Source: Cenococcum geophilum 1.58 (Eukaryota; Ascomycota; Dothideomycetes; Gloniales; Gloniaceae). From it: a stretch of 64,000 bases of DNA. The notes below the pieces were generated by a model, which had not been told where the DNA came from, did not search any database, and worked only from the letters and a program-made list of their open reading frames with translations. Below, in pieces: positions 44,866 through 55,334 of the stretch (position 1 is its first letter; every line of letters starts with the position of its first letter). The position numbers were made by a program, and so were the translations under genes. Location of the stretch: positions 2,466,536 to 2,530,535 of the forward strand of contig KV748178.1 of the NCBI GenBank assembly GCA_001692895.1, in the 5' to 3' direction.

Positions 44866-46088
44866 ACATAAATTTGTTCAGGCCAGGCACAAATGCGCCT
44901 CAGCACAAGCTTCACATACCGTCGCTCATACCTAGTAGACATCAAAACGCACTAGAACGCCACATGATCATTGCCTGACAGGAGATTCGAATGCAGTAAT
45001 AGGCGGTTTTGACGCCTTAAGCTATTAAATTCTCTAGAGTATAAGCCAACGCCGATCACTGATTTCGGTATAGCCAACACTAAGGCCGATTGTCGCAAAC
45101 CTACTGGAGTACCCATACTTCCCCGTTCCTGATAGAAAACAAGGCCTGCTATCACGCATGCGGTTGTTCTGCCGTTAAGGGATGGTTCAATATCGCCCTA
45201 ACATATATGTGTTCCTAGAAACCGGCATTGCTGCTTGATATAAAGTGTATGCCGGAATGCAAATATGCTACCAAGCAATCCCTTAGACTCAATGAAGGCA
45301 GCAAAACGTCCGCTGTGCTGGCATTAATCATGGCGGGCTTTTAGGTTCGGAAGATGGAGCGGTAGAACTGGGCATCCTACGGGCATGCTAGGGGTGGCCA
45401 CAGGCAGGAGACCTATTAGATGCTCGGCTTTGTATAGACACAACTACAACCCCGAAAAAGCGCGCAAGTGAGCATGTATAGGTACTCTCCAAATTCTTCT
45501 CGATCGCAGCACTAAAACGAGCATAAATACGTGGGTGTTGAAGGTGAAGAGCGTGACGGGCAGTGGAGCAGGAGGATTCATGTTCTGGGTAGGGTATTTT
45601 ACCGAATTCTGCTGCAAGCCAAATTCTTAGCTTGACAACCCCCATCTTGGACGTAGCCGCTTTTGCACGTTATTCACAATGGGCCTCCCTCTGTTGCTTG
45701 CCCCAACCTCCGTTCCTCACACTCACTTCCACTCTCACCCCTCTTTCTCACAACCACCACCTCCACACCCACACCCGCCGGTCCATCTCGCAAACGCTTA
45801 CCAACACGTCTTCCATTTGTTAGACGCGTCACTATATCAGTTTAAGAGCCGCAACCCTGTGCGACATCTTTTCGCGGGCACTCTCCAGTGCTCCGGAGAG
45901 TCTTGTCTGGGCGTGAACCACCGGCCATAACTCCATTGCGGCCCATACCTTTGCGCTTCCATCCTCGGGAAGCCCCAGACAGGATCCTGACACCGGCGGC
46001 GACTGGTAGGGCTGAGACGTGATAGTTCGGAATCGTTTTTCTCACCTGCACCCCGGCCGAACTACATGAAGCAAGCAGCTTGACAACC
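44866..46088. other. Intergenic region between ALG8 and the ITC1-like gene
   Basis: Contains the ALG8 3' flank and the promoter/5' leader of the downstream gene. A C-rich stretch with CACC/CCTC runs (about 45700-45790) is typical of fungal leaders. No gene is supported. Confidence 0.5.
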
Positions 46089-49000
46089 ATGGTACTAAAC
46101 GCGTCCCTTTCTACCTGGAGTTCCCTCATGCTGACCCATTTAGGTCCAATACAAGCGAAAGCCCGTGAAGTTTCAACCGCCACCGCCCTTCCTAGACGAT
46201 AACACCGAGGTATTAGCCTACTCTATAAACAAAATAAACGGAGCACCGTGTACTGACCGTTGTAGGTCTGGGTCATAGAGGCGACGGGTGAAGTCTTCGC
46301 TGACTACGAGAGATACCTCGCACGGTAAGCAGACATCCAATTTGGCTGTCGTCTAGGCCGGCACTGACATACTGCAGGCGCGACTTTTACCAGCAGGCAA
46401 GTGCTTATACAAGCACCCTGCGCCATGGCTGATCGGCTCTCCGTTACTGACAAACACTACAGAAGAAATTTACGTGTGACGTAACTGGCCACTCTGGGTA
46501 TACCTTTTTTGAGGCTTTGGATAGCGAAGTATGAACAAATCATGGCGTCTTCAGGACTCTACCCCGCAGTATGCTAATACGCGCGTAGATGGAATCCACC
46601 AAGGAGATTGACAGTTACTTTCCAGAGGCTCTACGTGAGCGAGTTTTAAATTTTGTGCAATTCAACCGTACATCTCGGATGGATGATCTTGGTACGTGCA
46701 AAATCCAGTGTCGGACCAATTTTTCACTGACACAGTATGTACACAGTGAATCTAGTATTCGAAGTATGCCCGGCCTCCTCATTCCTTAGAGAGGCTTTAC
46801 TAAGTCCATACAGAAATACAAGGAAGATTACATCGTCGGTGACCGTGTTGTAGTTGATGAACATGGAACCAGACAGCATGGTGTTATACGAGACATAACA
46901 GATCCAAACCCGAAGGCCAGATTCATGCCCGATGGAACTCCAATGGAATCCTCCAAACCCATAATATACTACATCATGCTGGACGGCAGTGCGGAAGAAA
47001 TCATTAAAACCGGGTCGAAAGAGTTCTGTAGGGATCGTAAGGTGTACTCTAAGCTTGTCTTGAAATCCTTCCTACGAAACTCCATTACTCGCGAGGGCTG
47101 GAGTGGAGCCCCTTGGGTCGTAAAAGAGAAGATAGCCAACGACTACAAAATCAGTACCAAAGTTCCGGAAACAATGACACGCGATGCGGTCATGGCTCAA
47201 AAGAAGGCAGCCGCCGCTCAAACAGCACAGAGCGTACCTGCAGAACATGGAGGCACCTTTCTTAACTTCTTAGCTAGCCACACCCAAACAGGTGCCGCTG
47301 GCAAACCACCGGTAAAGGGGCAGAGGAAACTTTCTGCTGAAGACTTCGCAAGGCATAGACAGCAGCAGGTTTTGCAAATGCCACCACACACCAACGGACG
47401 GCTACCTCCGTTCCTGCCAATGGCTGGTCCACCTCATCTCCCACACGATATCCACCCCAACTTCCAGCATGGACCTGGCCTGCCAATCAGCCTGTCATTC
47501 CAGAATCAGTTCATGCCGTACCAGGTGATCGCCCCGACAACACTACCACCAGCTCCGCCTCCTCCACCACCAGCCCCTCCAGTGAAATATCCAATTGAAG
47601 ACTTGGAGCTCCAACCGAGACGCAACGGAACACAACGCCCCCCTCTCAAATTCTTTTCCGACGATGTTCCGGCAGGGGCAGAACCTTCCAATAGAGAAAC
47701 TGGAATCCTAATGAAATCCATGGGACCTCTTTTATGTATTTGGGAGACTCTGAATGTGCACGACGAAGTCTTTTACCTCGATTCATTCACCTTTGATGAC
47801 TTTGTGGATGCCATGCGGTTCTCCCATGAAGAAGTGGAATGTGAACTATTCGCCGAAGTCCACTGTGCGATCCTAAAACAGCTGGTCGATGAGACCGGCA
47901 AAGTGCAGGTTGGGCTTCCAAACATCGAAGATCAAGATGATGAGTCGGAATCTGGAGAGGAGCCAAGCACACCCTCATCTCCAGAACCCGAGATAGAGGC
48001 TAAACCTCCGGTGAGAACAACCCGGAGCAGCCTAGCAAAATCTGAGGCGGCAGCCTTAGCCAGGCGTAGTCCTAGTGTCGCGGAGCCTCGCTTGGTGCAC
48101 AGAGCTGCCGAGCTTCTCAATGAATTTAAGTGGGTGGACCAGTGCAAGGAGAGAGATTTCAAGAATGGAGGTTGGCAGGCCATAATGGTGGGAATAATCC
48201 ACAACGTGTCGTTCATTCACGGACAGAAGGAAGTGTGTGAGGAGATTCTCACTCATCTTGTTCCAGTGGATACAGAGCCCACATTAGAGAGTATTCGTTT
48301 GCAGTATGTCAGCTTAGATGCCAACTTACGCGTTGCCGCATTGGAGATAGCTTGCATGCTCGCTGTCCGCACAGATAACTTTAGGAACCACTTGTCCTCA
48401 GCCAGTGAAGAAATGACAACGATCCGGAAAGAAAAGATTGAGTATCAGCGGAACAAGAAAATTCTGTAAGTTCATGAAAATTTCCAGTATGCGTGATCCT
48501 ACTAAAAACCACAACAGCGTTGAGGAATTACTCCAACTTGATCAAACCAGGAAGATCTTGCTACCTGCAAACATGCCATCTTCTCCTCCACCGGAAGCAA
48601 ATGAGATTCCGGATGTAACCATGACCGGGACTGAAGATGGTCAAGAAGTTCAAGAAGGCGAAAGCAGTTCGGAAGAAGAGCCTCGGAATATCAGCCGAAC
48701 ACTTCGTCATACTAAGTCTCTAAAACGAAAGCGTGAGGAGGAGGAAGCCCGTAAAGAGAGGCTGAAAAAAGAAAAGGCCGAGGCAGCCAAATCTAAGCAG
48801 TCAGCGGAGTGGAAGAAACTCCTTAGAGACATTGAAAAGAAGAAGGCCGAAATCAAGCATTGCGAAGACATGATCAACGAGCAAGACGATGATCTCAGAG
48901 AAGCGGCTGTGCAGCGCAGCAAGTACCTAGGAAAAGATCGGTTCATGAATCGGTACTACTGGTTTGAGCGTAATGGTATGCCTTACGGCGGGCTTCAGAC

Positions 49001-49595
49001 AAGCTCAACGGCGGAATACGGCTATGCCAATGGTCGCCTCTGGGTCCAAGGGCCTGATAAATCGGAGATGGCGCCTCTAATCACCGAGCCTATCTTGTCG
49101 AAGGATCGTGAAGCCTTTAGTATCACGGTTCCTGAGCGTAGGGAAAAGGACGAAGGTCCGACTCGTCTCGGAGACTCGATTGAGTGGGGATATTATGACG
49201 ATCCAGAGGATATCGACAAGCTCATCGCCTGGCTAGACGAGCGCGGCAACAGGGAAAAGGTTCTTCGGAAGGAGCTCCAGTCATTCCGTGAGCCCATCAT
49301 CGAATACATGGGCAAGATGAAGGAGCACAGAGCAGAGGTTGAGCAGAACAAGGCAGAGGGTGACGACTCGGCGACACGCGTTTCGACTCGGACAAAGACG
49401 TATATCGACTTAGAGGCCACAAAAGACCAATGCTTGCTTTGGACGAACAGCATAGCAAGGGAGCAGTTTGGCCATATCCACTCGGAACAACCCAGACCAA
49501 AGAAACAAAGAAGAGGCGAGCCCAAGATGAAGGTGCCTGTTGGGAAGAATGGGAAGCCATTGACACGACAAGGGACTCGATATGGGAGGTTGTAG
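46089..49595 (+). CDS. itc1: ITC1-like ISWI chromatin-remodelling subunit (WAC-DDT-WHIM)
   Basis: Eight-exon model: 46089-46091 (ATG alone), 46144-46209, 46266-46324, 46378-46396, 46463-46528, 46589-46691, 46794-48465 and 48518-49595. It sums to 3066 nt (1021 aa). The N-terminal WAC domain reads YKRKPVKFQPPPPF, VWVIEATGEVFADYERYLA, and CDVTGHSGYTFFEAL. Next come a Pro-rich linker (about aa 310-375), a DDT domain at about aa 400-470 (MGPLLCIWETLNVHDEVF), and WHIM-type motifs at about aa 544-600, 800-835 (GKDRFMNRYYWFE) and 880 (WGYYDDPEDIDKLIAWLDERG). A lysine/glutamate coiled coil lies between them. Saccharomyces Itc1 pairs with the ATPase Isw2 to slide nucleosomes in the nucleus, and ACF1/WSTF are the animal relatives. 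Intron 4 has a GC donor. The acceptor at 46793 was chosen because it keeps frame. Confidence 0.88.
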
Positions 49596-50332
49596 TGGGC
49601 GCCATGCAATAGCTGACTCTGCATACGTCTATCCTGGAACTCAATTCACCCTCACATCGCATTTCACGAATTACGAACTCACGTCACGATATATCGGCGG
49701 CTCCTCCAAAGACACAGGACGTATTCGGCCCATCAAGCTTTTGGTGGTCGTCGAAGACCCAGGTCTACTATTTGCATTATCACGGTGTTGCTACTGTTGG
49801 CTTCGATTGCATAGGGCGGAATAGAAGCGACTTTTTTTCTTCCAACTGAGGCAACTCGTATCTATTTTGGACTGTATGGCGCTGGATGGACAGAGCACGG
49901 TGTTGTAAAGTAGAAGTGATATGAGGGCAAAAAGAAACCTTCCCAAACAATAAAACTAAGAATTTAATCCAAACATAGTAGATAGCACTATTGAACGTAA
50001 CTTGGCTATGCACGACTTTTTATCGAAGTTGATAGCTGAAATGGGGGGCCAATCTCACCAGTCTCTCCGCAAACTCGTTCTCCACACATCCGGACAAGTT
50101 TTGGGACTAATCCTAATCAGTGCGACCGTAGCCACCCATCTTTGAGGAAGTCTTGGCTTTCCCTTCACCAACATCATCGTGCACCACACGACCACCAACT
50201 GTTGATCAACCCTCCAAACCCCCCAACCTTCCCCGATTCTCCCATACATTCTCCCCACCCATCCTTACTGTCTAGCTGGTACCAACTGAACCTCCACCCG
50301 CCCCTCGCCCTTTCCGCCACTCTTCATTCATC
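49596..50332. other. Intergenic region between ITC1-like and SGF73
   Basis: A tandem gene pair separated by about 740 bp. The pyrimidine-rich stretch before 50333 (about 50200-50330) looks like a fungal 5' leader. No gene was seen. Confidence 0.5.
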
Positions 50333-52240
50333 ATGGCCGCGAACGGCGCCCGCAAAAGTACCGCAGCACTCCCCATCCTACCCCTCCATCTCCATGCTGA
50401 TATTGCTGCCTACAGCGCCCACACCTTCAACGTCTTCCTCAAAGCAAGGCCTAGTAGACCCGAACATCTACAAAGAAGTCTTTTCAGAAAAGGACAAGAA
50501 GCCTATTACCATCAAGCTCAAGAAGACAGCTCCGAAGCAGACAGTAGCGGGCAATTGGATGGGAAGTGAGATCATTGGTATGTCGTCCTAACCTCTCCCA
50601 AAGCCCATTGCACGCCTCAAGATGAGCGGTAGGAGCTCGCGAGCGCTGCGGGCAAAAAAAAAGCAACAAACGTCGTGGCAAGGCGCAAGGCTTACAGCCC
50701 TCCCAGCTGTCGACACGTCCAAGAAGTCGGACACTGCATCGACAACCCCCTCATCACCGCTAGTCAACCCGCTCGACGAAAAGACGCTCTCGGCATTCCC
50801 GACTGGCCGCCCGCTCGAAGACAAGGTCGACACGGTGCAATGCAAGCACTGTCGCCGCCCCGTACTGCGCGCTGCGTCCGTAAGCCACATCCGCGACTGC
50901 CTGAACAAGAAGCAGGAGAAACTGAAGAAGAAGAAGGAGGCGAAGGAGGCGAAAGACGCGGCGCTGCGTAAGGAGAAGGGCGAGAAGCTCGACGACGAGG
51001 AGGGCTCCATCAAGCACAACGCGCGCAAGAGCGCCGTCAAGGGTGCGGCTGCCGACGTCGACGCCGCGAAGAAAGGCAAGAAGCGCAAGCTAGATGCGGA
51101 CGCGGAGAAGGCGCCGAACGCCAAGAAGAAAAAGAAGGACGAGCCGAAGCCGAAGACGGCGAAGCCGAAAGGACCAGTCGATGTCGAAAGGCAGTGCGGT
51201 GTGGCACTGGCGAATGGTGGCTTCTGCGCCAGGAGCTTGACATGTAAGAGCCATTCGATGGGCTTGAAGCGTGCGGTGCCGGGTCGCAGTCTGCCGTATG
51301 ATATGCTGCTGGCACAGTATCAGAAGAAGAATCAAGCGAAGCAGCAAAGTGAGCAAACTTTTTTTTTCACATGTTATATCCAACACTGGAACTGCTTAAA
51401 TGCCTTTTTCCATTGTCTACGTGTTCCGGCATCGAGCTGGTCCATCTACCAGCTACGCACTACTCAGGAATTCCCTTCTCCCTTTCCTCCTTCCCCCCTC
51501 TCATAATCTCCTTTCCTCCCGACCATCCCTTCCCCGTCATGCTCTGTATTTTCCATTCCGCATCGGATCTTCCTCACAAAACAACGCTAACCCCCACAAC
51601 AGGAGCAGCCATTGACGCCAACGCCCCGCTAGCAGACGACCTGGAGCCTCAAGGCGCCGTCGACTCAGACGAGGAGCGCGACGCCATCATGGCCGCCATC
51701 GCCAAGTCGCGGCCCCGGCCCCTCGCCACCCGCACCTTCATCTCCACCAAGAGCAAGTACCAGTACATCCGCATGAAAGACATGCTGCACAACGCGCTCG
51801 GCGGTGCCCGCGGCGCGGGGCTCTTCTCGACCGCAGGGCCCGGCGACGGCGGTGGTGCTGGTGCTGGTTCTGGTGCTGGTGCTGGGCGTGGCATGCTGGG
51901 CCTCGGCGTCGCGACGGGCGGCGAGGGGTTTGCGGCTACGGGCGCGGGACCGGGACCGGGGACGGGGAGCGGGTTCGCGACGCCGCTGAGCGCGGGGCTG
52001 GACGGGCCGACGCCGCAGTCGCTGCAGTCGCAGGTGCAGTCACAGCAGTCACAGCAGCAGCAGCAGTCACAGCAGCAGCAGCCGGGGTCGAGGCGGCAGA
52101 GCCTTTTGGCGGGACAGGCGGCGGCGGGTGTGGCGGGGGGTGGTGGGCCGAGGCAGATACTACCCGGGCAGTTACCGCCGCCGTCGGGTGGGCAGCGCAA
52201 GGCGAGTGTGGCGAGTGTGGCTAGTGTTGGGGGTTCGTGA
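50333..52240 (+). CDS. sgf73: SGF73, SAGA deubiquitinase-module subunit (ataxin-7 family)
   Basis: Exon 1 is 50333-50357 and joins exon 2 at 50416 in frame (MAANGARK then [12 protein letters not shown], then DPNIYKEVF). Exon 2 ends at 50565 or nearby. Exon 3 runs from about 50644 to 51348, its 5' border being my best guess. Exon 4 is 51603-52240. Two diagnostic zinc modules are seen: an N-terminal CKHC...H-x3-C (about 50839-50905, [12 protein letters not shown]) that in yeast anchors Ubp8, and the SCA7 domain (about 51178-51345, [20 protein letters not shown] then [18 protein letters not shown]). A lysine-rich helix joins them. Exon 4 adds Gly/Ala repeats and a Gln tract (about 52016-52083). 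The protein links the H2B deubiquitinase to SAGA in the nucleus. Intron 3 (254 bp) is unusually long here and very pyrimidine-rich. Confidence 0.88.
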
Positions 52241-53360
52241 GGTGGGTAAGGAGAGAGCGGGTGCAAGAGGGGCGAGTTGTGCATTGTGACTGGCGTTTGG
52301 GTTTAGTAGAGGAAGGAGGGATATGCGAGACATGGGCGTGCTGCTCAGGAGGCTATCTATTTATTCGAATGGCCCATATTTGAGCTAGGCCTGGGGACTG
52401 GAGTGGGTGCGGGCGTTTGGATACCTTTTGGGGTAGACTTTTCGGTTTTCTTGCTGCTGGATGCAAGTTGGGATAGTGATACCCCCCGTTCTTTTTTTTA
52501 TGGATTATGGGAGGTCCTTTGGTACACGAGGACTAGAAAAGAGGGAATGTAATCGTGGTGTCCTGATACGTGGCTGGATATGTGAGTGGATTTATCGTTT
52601 GGGGTGCTGCGAAGTGCAACATCTCTGTATGCGATGGTTTGATTTGATCGCGTTTGATCAGATTCATGATGGCCGAGAGAGATATATTACCGGTCATACT
52701 TCCCTGGCTCCCTGGCTGTGGATGGAAGGAGTACAGTGCATGGTGGGATTTTTGGATGGACGCGTTCTTGGGAGTTAGGTTGGGATGGGCACTGTAATAG
52801 GATGCTGGAAGTAGCTGATGCTGCGAGTTTGTATGCTTGGGAGTCTCTATGCTTGGGAGTCTCTATGCTTGGGAGTCTCTATGCTTGGGAGTCTCTATGC
52901 TTGGGAGTCTCTATGCTTGGGAGTCTCTATGCTTGGGAGTCTCTATGCTTGGGAGTCTCTATGCTTGGGGCCCTCTATATTGAGGGAAAATATGGAGACT
53001 CAACCTTGCGGGTAAGGATAAGGGTAAGAGCAAGGAGGATGTGGAGAAATGGTACTATGAAGAGTGATGGGAGAGGGCTTAATCGTTTCGGTCTGTGCCT
53101 CAATGGCATCCCACAGTCACTACGGTGCGTCTTGACTTGCTATGGCTGTTAAATTGGAATATGCAGGTTCTGTTTAGTCGATCTTAATTTTCGACATATC
53201 GCCTTGATTAACGGAGAATCTGGTCAGAGATCGTCCTCCAGCAGGCTCGTATGGCACGTTGTATCCTGGGGTTACCAAGGGCATACCTGAGAGAGTGCGG
53301 GATTTACTAGGCATGATGATAGCTAGAGTCTTACAAGCGTTAAGGCTGGTCACTAAGCAC
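52241..53360. other. Intergenic region with minisatellite
   Basis: SGF73 3' flank and the upstream region of the HET pseudogene. Apart from the minisatellite at 52832-52975 I see no structured feature. Open frames crossing the minisatellite are artefacts of its repeat unit. Confidence 0.5.
52832..52975. repeat. 16-bp minisatellite, nine units
   Basis: TATGCTTGGGAGTCTC is repeated eight times without any change from 52832, plus a ninth degenerate unit ending GGGGCCCTC. The perfect identity of the eight units suggests recent expansion or active slippage. Confidence 0.95.
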
Positions 53361-53399
53361 CGCATGCTGCTGCAAGAAACAGGTCTTTTCTGTGCTACG

Positions 53400-55334
53400 A
53401 AAACAACCTGGACAAGAGAGCCTCTGCGAAAAGTGCTACGCAGCCGCGCACCTAGCGCTCGACAAAACCAATCAGGCGAAGATTACCAGCATATCAGATG
53501 TGCTTCGTGCAGATCCAGTATCAAAGCAGACTCCATGAGAGGCCTCACTTGCGACTCTAGTCGTCCATGTCGAGAATCCCCATATCCGTACCTCTGTGCC
53601 CTTACTGTTTTAACAAAAAAAAGAGCAAATCAAATTGCACGCTCTCAATGTCCACATTAGGCAATTCCACAAGATAGAATCGACTCCGCCGCCGTCCGTG
53701 CTACGAACCAAAACTGCGAGAAAACTCATGGAGGAGGATGTACCCGGGCGTTGGCGGACGCGGATGGTACGCAAAAGATAACACTGACGCTGGTTGATGT
53801 TATAGACAAGCAAATAGTCCAGAACGTCCCGTGCTCTAGCTATATGGTATTGGATTATGCTTGGGGAGGTGTTTCTAGCCTCAAATTGACGAAAGACAAC
53901 CGTTACAACTTGGAACAACATGGAGCATTACTTTAATACTTGCGCATAGAGATCAGATCTCTCAAGTTATTCAAGACGCTATGGATCTTGTCTCTGCCCT
54001 AGGAGAGAGACACCTTTGGGTCGACACGCTTTGTATCGTGTAAGATGACGAAGAGACAAAGCATGACCTCATCTCGAAGATAGACGTCATTTATGCCGGA
54101 GCCGTTGCCGTGATCGTGACCCTAGTATGCAAAGATTCAAACCCGGATATTCCAGGCGTGCGACGCAGAACTAGGATTCTGCGGCCAGCTGCTGGCAGAA
54201 TGGTTCTATCAGGCTCGAGAAAGACCCATCCGTCAACGAGTCGTTTGAGAATACTACATACGAAAGCCGAGCGTGGACATTCCAGCACAGGATGTTATCT
54301 CGAATGTGTCTTTATTTCTCAGGGACAAAGACATATTTCCAATGCCGCTCGGGGATATGGTCAGAAACCAGCAAACTCCAAGATGAAAACACAGCTTCGG
54401 GGTTTGAACCCGCTTGCATGGTCACAAGAAACACGTAATTGCAGTCATATGGGTATTAGAGGGGCCTGGCTGGAAGGATTCGAGCTTTACCGTGCTCTCG
54501 TTGAAGTATACACAAAGCGACAGCTATCATATAGCGAGGACATCGAGTACGCTTTCTCTGGGATCACAGCAGCTTTAACCAAGCGATTCGGGTGGAATTT
54601 CATCAGCTGCCTGCCCGAATCCTTAATCGTCTACACCTTACTATGGACTCCATCTTATAAAGCCAACCGCCCACTGATATCGGATAATCAGGCCGACATG
54701 CAGGGCATCAAGCCTTTCCCTAGCTGGTCCCGGACTGGATGGACTGGTGATATTAATTACGGTCTTGTGAAGTGCACGGGATTTCGTTCAACTTCTTGCG
54801 TCGGTCCACTAGCCATGATACTTTAGGGCCATATACCCCACATCTTCGACCGAAAAATAGCCTACAGCTCCTCGGATATTGCATGGCATCGCGGGATCAA
54901 TTCACGTTCGTCAACTCCGTACTAGAGCAAATTTCAGACCACTGCCTTTTGTTGCCGTCGTTGAGCTCTCAGAAGGACTACAGCATTGCGGATTGTTTTA
55001 TGGTATCCAAGAAGAAGATCTGGCTGACTTTGATCACTCCGACCTGAGATTCATTCTGTTTTCTAAGTGGGCGTCTAAAAGCCGTCTCCAAGAGCTGTAG
55101 AGGATGCGCACGGCGGATAAGTTTCGACGTATGTTCGATCATTTATTAGCCGCGCTCGCATACGTAGATACTAGTGAGGCCGAAGATTGGTGCTTGCTGA
55201 ATGTTTTTGCTCGTTTCCGGGATCATGGTAAAGCGAAACGCCTGGCAGTCGGTCAACTACTAGAGGGTGCGTTGGCGGCCAGGAGAACAAGAGCTAATAG
55301 TGCTCATATAAACTCGTGGTCATTTCTGGTCTGA
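53400..55334 (+). pseudogene. HET-domain (heterokaryon incompatibility) gene, broken
   Basis: Pieces of a fungal HET protein lie in order on the plus strand but in changing frames. LCEKCYAAAHLALD comes at about 53420-53470. The HET start motif reads YMVLDYAWGG with LKLTKDN at about 53840-53905. LWVDTLCIV-stop-DDEE lies at 54010-54055, where TAA at 54041-54043 replaces a codon that is CAA/CAG in the family. Next come NTTYESRAWTFQHRMLSR with YFQCRSG at about 54245-54355, a YRALVEVYTKRQLSY segment, then FGWNFISCLPES and FPSWS..GWTG at about 54490-54750, and a C-terminal part to 55334. At least two nonsense codons (TGA near 53536 and TAA 54041) and several frame changes make it non-coding as a HET protein. 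Known HET genes trigger cell death on fusion of unlike strains. Unrecognised introns could account for some of the frame changes but not for the stop inside the core motif. Confidence 0.8.

Noticed and set aside
52718-53152. Plus-strand frames with repeated MLGSLYAWESLCLGVS
   Set aside because: They arise because the 16-bp minisatellite lacks stops in two frames. No start context, homology or intron support.
54396-54416. GGTTTGAACCC, resembling a tRNA B box
   Set aside because: No A box, acceptor stem or cloverleaf could be folded around it, and it lies inside the HET pseudogene.
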